From Nitrobacter sp039808345 (lineage in GTDB: Bacteria > Pseudomonadota > Alphaproteobacteria > Rhizobiales > Xanthobacteraceae), in assembly GCF_047824785.1 (NCBI RefSeq), contig NZ_CP181167.1:3100001-3164000 (forward strand): a stretch of 64,000 bases of DNA. The letters run 5' to 3'. Made by a program: the position numbers and the translations under genes. Position 1 is the stretch's first letter, and the number at the start of each line of letters is the position of its first letter. Shown in pieces: positions 1 through 8,057 of this stretch. Below the pieces are notes generated by a model that saw nothing but the letters and a program-made list of their open reading frames with translations, was not told the DNA's origin and did not search any database.

Positions 1-100
1 ACGAGGCATCGATGACCTTGACCTCACCGAGATGCGCGGCCAGCCATTCGGTGGAGACAAGAGGGTCGTCGAGGGTGGAGGCCATTGCGAAGTCCATCAT
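1..100 (-). CDS. sseA: Rhodanese-type sulfurtransferase, N-terminal fragment
   Basis: Only the first 33 codons lie in the window; the gene runs off the left edge. The reading DPLVSTEWLAAHL followed by VKVIDAS is the usual opening of two-domain thiosulfate/3-mercaptopyruvate sulfurtransferases, which transfer sulfane sulfur to thiol acceptors or cyanide. The catalytic cysteine loop is in the missing C-terminal half, so activity cannot be judged. Candidate starts are ATG at 100, 97 and 85; the first Met before the conserved block (MASTLDD, at 85) is also plausible. The family is inferred from a short stretch. Confidence 0.6.
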   Translation of the reverse strand, partial: MMDFAMASTLDDPLVSTEWLAAHLGEVKVIDAS

Positions 101-105
101 CAGGC

Positions 106-212
106 TAGAGCATCGGACCCGAAAGTGGGAACCGGTTTCGGGATAAATCCGATGCTCCATCAATTAACTAGAGCGGCGGCGCTGATTCCATTTGACCGGC
201 CGCCGCTCTAAT
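106..212. repeat. Composite two-hairpin repeat (A+B), copy 1
   Basis: Two hairpins joined by a short AT-rich linker (CATCAATTAAC). Hairpin A (107-156) has outer arms GAGCATCGGA/TCCGATGCTC, inner arms CCCGAAA/TTTCGGG and the loop CCGGTTCCCAC, read on the minus strand. Hairpin B (169-210) has perfect 12-bp arms TAGAGCGGCGGC/GCCGCCGCTCTA. The same A-linker-B unit recurs at 10391-10497 and, inverted, at 40155-40260. Confidence 0.9.
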
Positions 213-285
213 AGCGTTTTCGAGCGAAGCATGTCCTCGGGCTTGAGCCCTAAGGATGGATCCGGTTCGCGTGAAGAAAACGCGT
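213..285. repeat. C-type palindrome with expanded loop
   Basis: Outer arms GCGTTTTC/GAAAACGC and inner arms GCGAA/TTCGC match the C-type hairpin found at 17005 and 39234. The loop is enlarged by a G/C-rich insert containing CCTCGGGC and GCCCTAAGG. A second expanded-loop copy is at 15297-15366. Confidence 0.8.
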
Positions 286-302
286 AAAACATAAAGATAG
301 AT

Positions 303-341
303 AGAGTCTTTCACCGTTTCCATGAAGCGGTGAAAGACTCT
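303..341. repeat. Inverted repeat (G family), possible terminator
   Basis: Perfect 14-bp arms AGAGTCTTTCACCG/CGGTGAAAGACTCT around an 11-nt loop TTTCCATGAAG. It lies about 50 bp beyond the 3' end of the minus-strand acetyltransferase gene and could end its transcript, but there is no long T-tract. A related hairpin with the same loop core is at 56092-56128. The rest of 101-388 is repeat; I see no gene. Confidence 0.7.
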
Positions 342-388
342 TATCAGACGTCAGCAACAGGTCCGCTCGCGTGATGAGACCGGCGGAC

Positions 389-982
389 CTATCGACGCTT
401 TTCATTGAGCTCGTAGGAGAGATGCGCCTTCACTTTCGGCCACTCACCGGGAAGGATACTGTAGACGACGGTGTCCCGCAGCGTCACGTTTGGTGACATC
501 TGCCGATTGCGCAGGGTGCCATCCTGCTTGGCGCCGAGCCGCTCGAGGCCGCGCCGGCTGACATGATTGAAGACGTGAGTACGGAACTCGACGGCGATGC
601 AATTCAGCTTCTCGAACGCGTGGGTGAGCATCAGCAGCTTGCACTGGGTATTGACCGCCGTGCGCTGAACGCGCTTCGCATACCAGGTCGAACCGATCTC
701 GACGCGACAGCTTGCGGAATCGACGTTCATGTAGGTTGTCATGCCCGCGATTCGTCCCTCCGCATCCCGCACCGTGAAGGGCAGCATGGTTCCGGCTGCC
801 TGCAGAGACAGCCGCCGCTCGATCTCGGCCTCCATTTTCTCCGGCGCCGGAACGAAGGTGTACCAGATCTTCCAGATTTCGCCGTCTTTTACCGCGTCCA
901 CAAGGGCTTCGCGATGTTCCTGCGATAACGGCTCGAGCCGCGCATGAGGTCCTTCGAGTGTGACCGGCTGCAGCCAGGGCAT
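389..982 (-). CDS. GNAT family N-acetyltransferase
   Basis: A 197-residue protein of the RimJ/RimL-like GNAT branch, which moves an acetyl group from acetyl-CoA to an amine on a protein or small molecule. The start (PWLQPVTLEGPHARLEPL) is the typical first beta strand of this group. The acetyl-CoA pocket region is around residues 100-135 (STWYAKRVQRTAVNTQ) and is followed by HAFEKLNCIAVEF and SRRGLERLGA, all standard for the family. ATG 982 is preceded by GGAG with good spacing. The substrate cannot be read from the sequence. It lies near the sulfurtransferase gene on the same strand, separated by about 290 bp of repeats. Confidence 0.9.
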   Translation of the reverse strand: MPWLQPVTLEGPHARLEPLSQEHREALVDAVKDGEIWKIWYTFVPAPEKMEAEIERRLSLQAAGTMLPFTVRDAEGRIAGMTTYMNVDSASCRVEIGSTWYAKRVQRTAVNTQCKLLMLTHAFEKLNCIAVEFRTHVFNHVSRRGLERLGAKQDGTLRNRQMSPNVTLRDTVVYSILPGEWPKVKAHLSYELNEKRR

Positions 983-1119
983 AGCTTACTCCGTTCCTTG
1001 TACCGCCATTTGCGCGATCGCGGCGAAATTTGCAAAAGCAATTTTGCCTGACTTCACGTCGCGATCGCGCGGCGGGACAGATGCAGGCGGCTGCAAGGAA
1101 GCCGGGCAAGCCGCCTGAA

Positions 1120-1488
1120 CTACTTCGTCTCCTGCTTTGTCTCCTCCTTCGCCGGCGTTTTTTTGTCATCCTTCGCCGGCGGCTGCGGTTGCTTCCTGCT
1201 CGCCGCCTGAAGTTCGGCCACGGCCTTCCGCAAATCGGCAACCGTGCTCTCAAGCACCTGTATCTGCCGGTTGGCCGCGTCGATCTTCCTGCTGCTGTCA
1301 GTGACCTGTCGGGTGAGTGAGGCCTGCAGGAAATTGATATTGCTCTGCAGGCAGCTCGTTCGCCGCTCCATCTTCTTTTCGACGGTGCATATCTCAATGC
1401 CGGGAACGTCCTGGGCCGGGGCGGCGCCGGAGCCGAGCATGGAGAGGGGTGCGATCATCAGCATCAACGGAAGGCTTCGGTTGTTCAT
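1120..1488 (-). CDS. Exported coiled-coil hypothetical protein
   Basis: 122 residues, no recognised family. Residues 1-26 form a signal peptide (hydrophobic LMLMIAPLSMLGSGAAPAQ). The mature part has two cysteines (EICTVEKK and SCLQSNINF), then a heptad-like helical stretch (residues about 60-95, DAANRQIQVLESTVADLRKA) and a Lys/Gln/Pro/Glu tail. This suggests a periplasmic coiled-coil protein. ATG 1488 follows AGAGG; in-frame starts at 1500 and 1509 are possible, while the open frame beyond them does not look coding. Confidence 0.65.
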   Translation of the reverse strand: MNNRSLPLMLMIAPLSMLGSGAAPAQDVPGIEICTVEKKMERRTSCLQSNINFLQASLTRQVTDSSRKIDAANRQIQVLESTVADLRKAVAELQAASRKQPQPPAKDDKKTPAKEETKQETK

Positions 1489-1677
1489 TGAACCTCTCAT
1501 CTCGCACATGAGTCCCTGACAACGGCCTCGCCAGACGCCGCACAAGGGACGGGGCATTCGTTTCAAATCGCATTCTGCCGCGTTAGACGCCGTTAACGCT
1601 GGCGGTAAAAACCTTGCGATCGTGCAACCACTTGTCATCGAACCGGATTTAATCTCGTTCGGTATCATGGAACGGTG

Positions 1678-2490
1678 ATGCGCATCGACTGGCGAATGAT
1701 GTTGGGCCCGGCTCTCGCGATGCTGATCGCAGGCGCGTCCATCTATGCCGATCACGACCTCGCCGCCGTTCCGAACCTGTCAGCACTATATATCTGTGTC
1801 GTCGCACTCGCCGGCTCGCTTGGTGGGACAGGTTCCGGCCTGATCAGCGCAGCCATAGCTGTTCTGGTCTCCGCGGGTTTTCTGAAGAATGAAAACGCGG
1901 CGGTGGCTGACGGTTCCATCGTTCTGCATCTCGGATTGCTGACCCTGGCCGCCAGCGGCGCCGCCCTGATCACCGGCTTGCTGCGCTCGCGGATGATGAA
2001 TGCGCTCGAACGGGAGCGTGAGCGGCACGCGACAGCAGCACGGCTGACCGCGGCCCTCGACCAGACCGGCATCGGAATCGTCATGCTCGACGCGGATACC
2101 CGCGCGGAGTTCATCAACCGCGCATTCCGGCATTACTTTTCGCTCCCGGATGAGAAGGCCGACAGCAGGCCGCCGTTTATCGCACTGATGTATCATGGCC
2201 GCGATACCGGCGCATTTGAACTGCCGCAAGATGAACTTAGCCATTTCATCGCCGAGCGCGTCAGCATGGTGCGCGCGGGCGACCCGACCCCGATAAACAT
2301 TAAACTCAGAAACGGCGAGGTGCTGCGCTTCATCTGCACGGCGCTTCCGGACGGCGGCCGGATGCTGAGCTATACGCCGGTGACCGATCTGATTCGCCGC
2401 ACCGACGATCCGGCGGATGCCGACTACTATCTGTCGCTACGCGGCGGCGACCGCCGGCTCCCGGTCCATCGCCTTCGCGCGGCCGAATAA
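1678..2490 (+). CDS. Membrane protein with PAS domain
   Basis: 270 residues. Residues 1-105 contain three or four hydrophobic helices (starting LGPALAMLIAGASIY, LYICVVALAGSLGG, LISAAIAVLVSAGF, LHLGLLTLAASGA), then a charged helix, then a PAS-7-like sensory domain (from about residue 125: ALDQTGIGIVMLDADTRAEFIN). No kinase, GGDEF or EAL output domain follows, so it may be a membrane-bound sensor acting through a partner, or the remnant of a longer kinase. ATG 1678 has GGAACG upstream; GTG 1675 is also in frame. Confidence 0.8.
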   Translation: MRIDWRMMLGPALAMLIAGASIYADHDLAAVPNLSALYICVVALAGSLGGTGSGLISAAIAVLVSAGFLKNENAAVADGSIVLHLGLLTLAASGAALITGLLRSRMMNALERERERHATAARLTAALDQTGIGIVMLDADTRAEFINRAFRHYFSLPDEKADSRPPFIALMYHGRDTGAFELPQDELSHFIAERVSMVRAGDPTPINIKLRNGEVLRFICTALPDGGRMLSYTPVTDLIRRTDDPADADYYLSLRGGDRRLPVHRLRAAE

Positions 2491-2584
2491 TCTCGCCGCC
2501 GAAGGAATCCTCTGGCCGGGATTTCATGCGCATCGATCCCGAAGTATGGTTGCGCATCGATCCACCCGGCCTGAGAATGCTCCC

Positions 2585-2800
2585 ATGACACGCCGGACCG
2601 GACAGCAAGCCGTTCGCCGCCTCCTATGTTCCGGGTGCGGGACGGAATTCACTTGCGATCCGTCCGGGAACTGCTGGTGCGCCGAGGAGGCGGGGCGGCT
2701 GCCGATGCCCACCGACGGCGGCGATTGCCTGTGCCGCGATTGCCTGCGAACGGCGGTGTCGAGGTCGTCATCGCCAAAGTCATTATCGCCCAAGACGTGA
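2585..2800 (+). CDS. Cysteine-rich CWC family zinc-ribbon protein
   Basis: 71 residues. The CxxC pair LLCSGCGTEFTC, then the CWC triplet (NCWCAEE) and CLCRDCL match the small Cysteine-rich_CWC family (PF14375), probably a zinc-binding domain of unknown role. The ATG at 2585 places the first CxxC about 16 residues in. It is 71 bp upstream of uvrB on the same strand and could be co-transcribed with it. The longer open frame upstream of 2585 is shadow sequence. Confidence 0.75.
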   Translation: MTRRTGQQAVRRLLCSGCGTEFTCDPSGNCWCAEEAGRLPMPTDGGDCLCRDCLRTAVSRSSSPKSLSPKT

Positions 2801-2871
2801 TCGCGGCATCGGTGCGCATCCGTGTGATTGCGCCCTTTCGTGCGCGCTGGATTCGCCCCATATTGCCTTGC

Positions 2872-5800
2872 ATGGCGAAGACTCCCGATCCCCCGCAACA
2901 ATCCGGTAGACTGCCGAGCGCACAAAAGTCCAAAACCTCGAAATCGAAGGCGCATCGTCCCGACGTGCAGCCGATCGGGCCGGCCTTGGCCGACCTGCTC
3001 AATCCGGCCATCAACCGCGGCGATGCCGGTCTCGGGTCGGGAACCGGTCTGCAACCCCCGCCCGACAATTCGTGGGACCGCCGCTCCGGCGGCGAGGCCG
3101 CGGCGCATCGCGCCCGAAGATCAACGCGCGGCAAGAGCGATGCGACCGCGAAACGGGATGCGGCGGGTCCACCCTCTACCCTCAAGGGGGAGGTGAAGAA
3201 GGGGAGCGGCTTCGACGAAGCGCCGCAATCGGAGTTCGCGACCCCGAACTACGGCACATCGGCCACTATTCCGACGCTCGATCCCGAACTGGCGCGACAG
3301 CTGGGCCTTCCCACCGCCGAGGACGACGAAGACGCCCTGGCGCGACCACCGCGCAGCAAGATGGAGGGCCTCGGCGTCAAGGCGACGGCGGAATCGCTGG
3401 AGGCGCTGCTGCGCGACGGCCGGCCCGAATTCAAGACGGGCGACGGCTCGCTGAAACTCTGGACGCCGCACCGCCCGCCGCGACCCGAGAAAAGCGAAGG
3501 CGGCGTGCGCTTCGAGATCAGGTCGGAGTATCAGCCCAAAGGCGACCAGCCGCAGGCGATCCGCGAACTGGTGGATGGCATCCAGCGCAACGACCGCACA
3601 CAAGTCCTGCTTGGCGTCACCGGCTCCGGCAAGACCTACACCATGGCCAAGGTGATCGAGGCGACGCAGCGCCCTGCCCTGATTCTTGCGCCGAACAAGA
3701 CGCTGGCGGCGCAGCTCTACGGCGAGTTCAAGAGCTTCTTTCCCGACAACGCGGTGGAATACTTCGTCAGCTATTACGACTACTATCAGCCCGAAGCCTA
3801 CGTCCCCCGCACCGACACCTACATCGAGAAGGATTCCTCGATCAACGAGCAGATCGACCGCATGCGCCATGCGGCGACCCGTGCGCTGCTGGAACGCGAC
3901 GACGTCATCATCGTCGCCTCGGTCTCGTGCATCTACGGCATCGGCTCGGTCGAGACCTACACCGCGATGACCTTCGCCTTGAAGCGCGGCGAGCGCATCG
4001 ACCAGCGCCAGCTCATCGCCGATCTGGTGGCGCTGCAATACAAGCGCACCAGCGCCGATTTCACCCGCGGCACTTTTCGCGTGCGCGGCGATGTCATCGA
4101 CATTTTCCCGGCGCACTACGAGGACCGGGCCTGGCGCGTCAACCTGTTCGGCGACGAGGTCGAAAGCATCGAGGAGTTCGATCCCCTCACCGGCCACAAG
4201 CAGGACGAACTCGACTTCATCAAGGTCTATTCCAATTCGCACTATGTGACGCCGCGTCCGACGCTGGTGCAGGCGATCAAGAACATCAAGGTGGAACTGA
4301 AGCAGCGGCTCGACGAACTGCACGCGCAGGGCCGCCTTCTGGAGGCGCAGCGGCTGGAGCAACGCACCACCTTCGACCTCGAAATGATGGAGGCCACGGG
4401 AAGCTGCGCCGGCATCGAGAACTATTCGCGTTACCTCACCGGCCGCCGCCCGGGCGAGCCGCCGCCGACGCTGTTCGAATACGTCCCCGACAACGCGCTG
4501 GTGTTTGCCGACGAAAGCCACGTCTCGATCCCGCAGATCGGCGCGATGTTCAAGGGCGACTTCCGCCGCAAGGCGACGCTCGCCGAATACGGCTTCCGCC
4601 TGCCCTCCTGCATGGACAACCGGCCGCTGCGCTTCGAGGAATGGGACATGATGCGCCCGCAATCGATCGCGGTGTCCGCCACCCCCGCCGCATGGGAGCT
4701 GAACGAAAGCGGCGGCGTGTTCGTCGAGCAGGTGATCCGCCCGACCGGCCTGATCGATCCCCCGGTCGACATCCGTCCCGCGCGCACGCAGGTGGACGAC
4801 CTCGTCGGCGAGGTGCGCGCCACCGCGGCGAAGGGCTACCGCTCGCTCATCACCGTGCTGACCAAGCGCATGGCAGAGGACCTCACCGAATATCTGCATG
4901 AGCAGGGCATCCGCGTCCGCTACATGCATTCGGACATCGACACCATCGAGCGCATCGAGATCATCCGTGACCTGCGGCTCGGCGCGTTCGACGCGCTGGT
5001 CGGCATCAACCTGCTGCGCGAGGGTCTTGATATTCCGGAATGCGCGCTGGTCGCCATCCTCGACGCCGACAAGGAGGGCTTCCTGCGCAGCGAGACCTCG
5101 CTGATCCAGACCATCGGCCGCGCGGCCCGCAACGTCGAAGGCCGGGTGATCCTCTATGCCGATCAGGTCACCGGATCGATGCAGCGCTCCATCGCCGAGA
5201 CCGACCGCCGCCGCGAGAAGCAGGTGGAATACAACACCGCCAACGGCATCACGCCGGAGAGCGTCAGGAAATCCATCGGCGACATCCTCAACAGCGTCTA
5301 CGAGCGCGACCATGTGCTGGTGGAAATCGGCGACGGCGCGGGCTCAGGTTTTCTGGCCGACGACGCGATCGCGATCGGCCATAACTTCGAGGCGGTGCTC
5401 TCCGATCTGGAAACGCGGATGCGCGAAGCCGCCGCCGACATGAACTTCGAGGAGGCCGCAAGGCTGCGCGACGAGGTGAAGCGGCTGCGCGCCACCGAGC
5501 TTGCGGTGGTCGACGATCCCACCATCAAGCAGCGCGGCGTCGCCGCGAAGGCCGGCAGCTACGCCGGCAACAAGAAGTATGGCGACGCGGCGAACCTGCC
5601 GGCGCGTCTCGACAAGGCGGCGCAAGGCAAGGCAGCCGGCAAGTTCGGCAAACGTGGCTCATCAACCTCGAAAGTCCACAAGCCCTCGCTCGACGAGATG
5701 GGCATCGCCACCTGGCACGAGGTCAAGCCGACCGACGCTCGGCCGAAACCGCGCAAGCCTACGCTGGATGAAATGGGCCCCGGAACGGAAAGCCGCATCT

Positions 5801-5901
5801 ATCAGCCGACCTCATCGCGTGAAGCCGGCCCGGAGTTCGGCTCCAGCCCCCGCTCGACCGGCGGCGCACCGGGAAAACGAGGCGGGTGGAAGAAGAGGTG
5901 A
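2872..5901 (+). CDS. uvrB: Excinuclease ABC subunit B
   Basis: 1009 residues, about 330 longer than E. coli UvrB. UvrB verifies damage after UvrA loading and positions UvrC for dual incision. Residues 1-205 are a low-complexity extension. The core starts near FEIRSEYQPKGDQPQAI, with Walker A (GVTGSGKTYTMA), the beta-hairpin region (YYDYYQPEAYVPRTDTYI), the DEAD-like FADESHVSIPQ and helicase motif VI (QTIGRAARN). The UvrC-binding UVR motif (MNFEEAARLRDEVKRL) is near residue 860, followed by a tail with a duplicated LDEMG motif. ATG 2872 has no clear Shine-Dalgarno, but nothing upstream resembles UvrB. A palindromic repeat is inserted in frame at 3169-3206. Confidence 0.97.
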   Translation: MAKTPDPPQQSGRLPSAQKSKTSKSKAHRPDVQPIGPALADLLNPAINRGDAGLGSGTGLQPPPDNSWDRRSGGEAAAHRARRSTRGKSDATAKRDAAGPPSTLKGEVKKGSGFDEAPQSEFATPNYGTSATIPTLDPELARQLGLPTAEDDEDALARPPRSKMEGLGVKATAESLEALLRDGRPEFKTGDGSLKLWTPHRPPRPEKSEGGVRFEIRSEYQPKGDQPQAIRELVDGIQRNDRTQVLLGVTGSGKTYTMAKVIEATQRPALILAPNKTLAAQLYGEFKSFFPDNAVEYFVSYYDYYQPEAYVPRTDTYIEKDSSINEQIDRMRHAATRALLERDDVIIVASVSCIYGIGSVETYTAMTFALKRGERIDQRQLIADLVALQYKRTSADFTRGTFRVRGDVIDIFPAHYEDRAWRVNLFGDEVESIEEFDPLTGHKQDELDFIKVYSNSHYVTPRPTLVQAIKNIKVELKQRLDELHAQGRLLEAQRLEQRTTFDLEMMEATGSCAGIENYSRYLTGRRPGEPPPTLFEYVPDNALVFADESHVSIPQIGAMFKGDFRRKATLAEYGFRLPSCMDNRPLRFEEWDMMRPQSIAVSATPAAWELNESGGVFVEQVIRPTGLIDPPVDIRPARTQVDDLVGEVRATAAKGYRSLITVLTKRMAEDLTEYLHEQGIRVRYMHSDIDTIERIEIIRDLRLGAFDALVGINLLREGLDIPECALVAILDADKEGFLRSETSLIQTIGRAARNVEGRVILYADQVTGSMQRSIAETDRRREKQVEYNTANGITPESVRKSIGDILNSVYERDHVLVEIGDGAGSGFLADDAIAIGHNFEAVLSDLETRMREAAADMNFEEAARLRDEVKRLRATELAVVDDPTIKQRGVAAKAGSYAGNKKYGDAANLPARLDKAAQGKAAGKFGKRGSSTSKVHKPSLDEMGIATWHEVKPTDARPKPRKPTLDEMGPGTESRIYQPTSSREAGPEFGSSPRSTGGAPGKRGGWKKR
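3169..3206. repeat. REP-like palindrome inside the uvrB reading frame
   Basis: CCCTCTACCCTCAAGGG continues into GGGAGGTGAAG, an imperfect version of the CCCTCTCCCC...GGGGAGAGGG palindromes flanking the DUF559 gene near 42 kb. It is read through in frame as PPSTLKGEVKKGSG within the disordered N-terminal extension of UvrB. Confidence 0.65.
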
Positions 5902-6086
5902 CCGGGCGCCGTCGGCCAAACAATCACGAAAAGCTCACCGTGCTCTCGACATGACGGCTACCGACGCCGCAAAATGCCGCCGCAGCTTACCGTACTTGCC
6001 AAATTCCAAGCCTGTGCAATGATGCCAACCTTCGGCAAATGCCGGCTAAACTTTTTCAGTTGGTTGTTTCCGGAATGGAGGACCGC

Positions 6087-6608
6087 TTGAGCGAGTTGCT
6101 TCATCCAAACGCCCCCCACGATCTTCCCTCCTTCATTACCGCGCCCGGTGATACGGATGTCTTGATGGTGGTTGTGGGCGTCATCCTGCTTGGAACCGTT
6201 CTGGCGGTCGGCAATATCTATCTGCGGCTACATACCCTGCCGGAGCGGATGGCGCACAGATCCCAAAAGCTGCAGTTCGAGATCGTCGCCGTTCTCGGCT
6301 TACTGGCGCTGTTCACCCACATGCATGTGTTCTGGGTGGCGGGGCTGTTGCTGGCGATGATCGACTTGCCGGATTTCAGCACCCCGCTGCGCAGCATCGC
6401 AGGCTCCGTGGCGGCAATTGCCGGCGTCCAGCCGGGCGCGGAGGCACCCCGACCGCCGCACGATATCGCGACCGCCGTCGCACCTGGCTTGGCGAAACCA
6501 GACTTGGCGAAACCGGATTTGGCGAAACCGGATTTGGCAAAGGCGTCCGACAAAAAGGAACCCGGCGAGGATGACGCCGGCGCTAGCGGGTTGCCGGGTC
6601 ATGCTTGA
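6087..6608 (+). CDS. Small inner-membrane protein, partner of HlyD adaptor
   Basis: 173 residues from TTG 6087, chosen because GGAGG (6077-6081) sits five bases upstream; in-frame ATGs at 6075 and 6039 are alternatives with poorer sites. Two hydrophobic helices (VLMVVVGVILLGTVLAVG and IVAVLGLLALF...FWVAGLLLAMID) flank a short polar link, followed by a Pro/Ala-rich tail with tandem LAKPD repeats. Size, topology and position resemble YiaW/DUF3302-type proteins encoded before HlyD-type adaptors. The last 8 nt overlap the HlyD start, so the two are probably translationally coupled. Exact role unknown. Confidence 0.75.
   Translation: MSELLHPNAPHDLPSFITAPGDTDVLMVVVGVILLGTVLAVGNIYLRLHTLPERMAHRSQKLQFEIVAVLGLLALFTHMHVFWVAGLLLAMIDLPDFSTPLRSIAGSVAAIAGVQPGAEAPRPPHDIATAVAPGLAKPDLAKPDLAKPDLAKASDKKEPGEDDAGASGLPGHA
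6488..6541 (+). repeat. 15-bp coding tandem repeat (LAKPD)
   Basis: About three and a half copies of TTGGCGAAACCGGAT, the first with A for G (AAACCAGAC), encode successive LAKPD pentapeptides in the cytoplasmic tail of the small membrane protein. Copy number can change by slippage without breaking the frame. Confidence 0.9.
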
Positions 6609-7746
6609 ACTGCTGCTCTGTTCGCTGCTGACGATCGTCCCCGATTATCTTTACCGGCGCTACGCACAGGGAAAGCGGCTTGGCCGCGAAATCACGCTCT
6701 ACACCGTCTGGTTCGAGCTGAGGTGGGGCATTACCGCCTGTTTGATGCTCACGGTCGCTCTGATCACGGTGATCTTCTATTTCCATCCCTCGACGACGAC
6801 AGCGACCCTGTACTTCAGGACCGTCCCGATCATCCCCGAGACAATCGGGCGGGTGGCCGAGGTTCGTGTCGATTTCAGCGCGCCTGTGAAAAAGAACGAC
6901 GTGATCTTCAAGCTCGACAGCACGAAACAGGACGCAGCGCTGGAAACCGCTCGGCGCAAGATCGCTGAGGTGGATGCCGCGCTTGGCGCTGCACAGGTCG
7001 ATATCATCAAGGCGGATGCCCAGATCCAAGAAGCCAAAAGCGCATACAAACAGGCGTCCGACGAGCTTAACGTGAAGCGCGAACTGCAAAGGCGCAATCC
7101 GGGGATCGTCCCCCAACGTGACATCGAGAAACTCGAGGTCCTGCTCGCGGGACGGGAGGGCACCGTCAATGCCGCCAATGCGGCCAAACAATCCGCGATG
7201 ACCCGCATGACATCGCTTCTTCCCGCGGAGAAGGCCAGCGCCGAGGCGGCGCTGGCACAGGCGCAGGTTGATCTCGACAAGACCTACATTCGCGCCGGCG
7301 TTGACGGACGCGTCGAGCAGTTTTTGTTACGGCCTGGCGACATCGTCAACCCGATGATGCGATCGGCGGGAATCCTGATCCCGGAGGGCGCGGGAAAACG
7401 GGCCCTGTCGGCGGGATTCGGCCAGATCGAAGCGCAGGTGATGAAGGTCGGAATGGTGGCGGAGGCCACCTGCATTTCGAAACCGTGGACCATTGTTCCG
7501 ATGGTGATCACCAGCGTACAGGACTACATCGCGGCGGGTCAGTTCCGGGGCGGCGAGCAGCTCGTCGAGGCGGGGCAAACTCTGCGTCCAGGCTCGATTC
7601 TCGTCTTCCTCGAGCCGCTCTACAAAGGCGGCCTGGAGGGCATCACACCGGGAAGCAGTTGCATCGTCAACGCCTACACCAGCAACCACGACCAGATCGC
7701 GTCAAAGATACCGGTGCCTTCAAGCGCTTCGCGCTCCACGCCGTAG
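6601..7746 (+). CDS. HlyD-family membrane fusion protein, C-terminus frameshifted
   Basis: As read, 381 residues. Residues 1-60 carry two hydrophobic segments (LELLLCSLLTIVPDYLY and ITACLMLTVALITVIFYF), followed by a biotinyl-lipoyl-like half (PETIGRVAEVRVDFSAPVKK), a long coiled coil and the second half (DKTYIRAGVDGRVEQFLLRPGD). This is the YiaV/EmrA-like adaptor type that couples an inner-membrane partner to export. After TSNHDQIASK the frame reads IPVPSSASRSTP and stops, while the expected family C-terminus (DAVGIVHAMLLRIQAL...LVMSGH) continues in another frame to 7832. One extra A at 7704-7706 would restore a 410-residue protein. ATG 6601 overlaps the upstream stop. Confidence 0.85.
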   Translation: MLELLLCSLLTIVPDYLYRRYAQGKRLGREITLYTVWFELRWGITACLMLTVALITVIFYFHPSTTTATLYFRTVPIIPETIGRVAEVRVDFSAPVKKNDVIFKLDSTKQDAALETARRKIAEVDAALGAAQVDIIKADAQIQEAKSAYKQASDELNVKRELQRRNPGIVPQRDIEKLEVLLAGREGTVNAANAAKQSAMTRMTSLLPAEKASAEAALAQAQVDLDKTYIRAGVDGRVEQFLLRPGDIVNPMMRSAGILIPEGAGKRALSAGFGQIEAQVMKVGMVAEATCISKPWTIVPMVITSVQDYIAAGQFRGGEQLVEAGQTLRPGSILVFLEPLYKGGLEGITPGSSCIVNAYTSNHDQIASKIPVPSSASRSTP

Positions 7747-7832
7747 ACGCCGTGGGGATCGTGCATGCCATGCTGTTGCGCATCCAAGCCCTTGTACTTC
7801 CCGTCAAGACGCTGGTCATGAGCGGGCATTGA
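7707..7832 (+). pseudogene. Out-of-frame C-terminal segment of the HlyD adaptor
   Basis: Read from 7707 in the displaced frame, the sequence gives DTGAFKRFALHAVDAVGIV and then HAMLLRIQALVLPVKTLVMS ending GH-stop. This is the membrane-proximal C-terminus expected for the adaptor just upstream. A one-base loss in an A-run (or a sequence error) separates it from the main frame. Alternatively, frameshifting could join them, but I see no classical slippery heptamer. Confidence 0.8.
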
Positions 7833-7903
7833 GACTTGTTTTTCGATCTCAAAAGCAACAGCGTGTCAAAACGATCCCGCGATTGCGACACTTCTCGCCG
7901 CGT

Positions 7904-7943
7904 GCTGGCTTCTGATTCAACCGTCGTTGAATCAGAAGCCAGC
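7904..7943. repeat. H-type hairpin, 17-bp arms
   Basis: Perfect arms GCTGGCTTCTGATTCAA / TTGAATCAGAAGCCAGC with a 6-nt loop, followed by ATTATCTTTTTTG. It could end transcription of the HlyD operon. The core TTCTGATT...ATCAGAA recurs at 14497, 16949, 17205 and 39182 with different outer arms. Confidence 0.75.
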
Positions 7944-7960
7944 ATTATCTTTTTTGATTG

Positions 7961-8008
7961 ATCATGATCTTATCCAAAAAACGATTTTCACTTTTCGGGG
8001 TCATGCTC
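7961..8008. repeat. Degenerate D-type palindrome
   Basis: ATCATGATC...TTTTCGGGGTCATGCTC resembles the D-type hairpin at 17294-17342, but the loop has decayed (ACGATTTTCAC for CCGGTTCCCAC). The spacer 7833-8057 otherwise holds no gene. Confidence 0.6.
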
Positions 8009-8057
8009 TAAGCATGAAGCGATTTTCTCATCACATCATCGCGCGGGGGCACCCTCC

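Noticed and set aside
2626..2871. Extension of the uvrB frame 82 codons upstream
   Set aside because: Overlaps the CWC zinc-ribbon gene in another frame and has no resemblance to UvrB.
3121..5313. 730-codon open frame antisense to uvrB
   Set aside because: Arises from the GC-rich codon bias of uvrB; its translation has no recognisable domain and the sense strand encodes a full UvrB.
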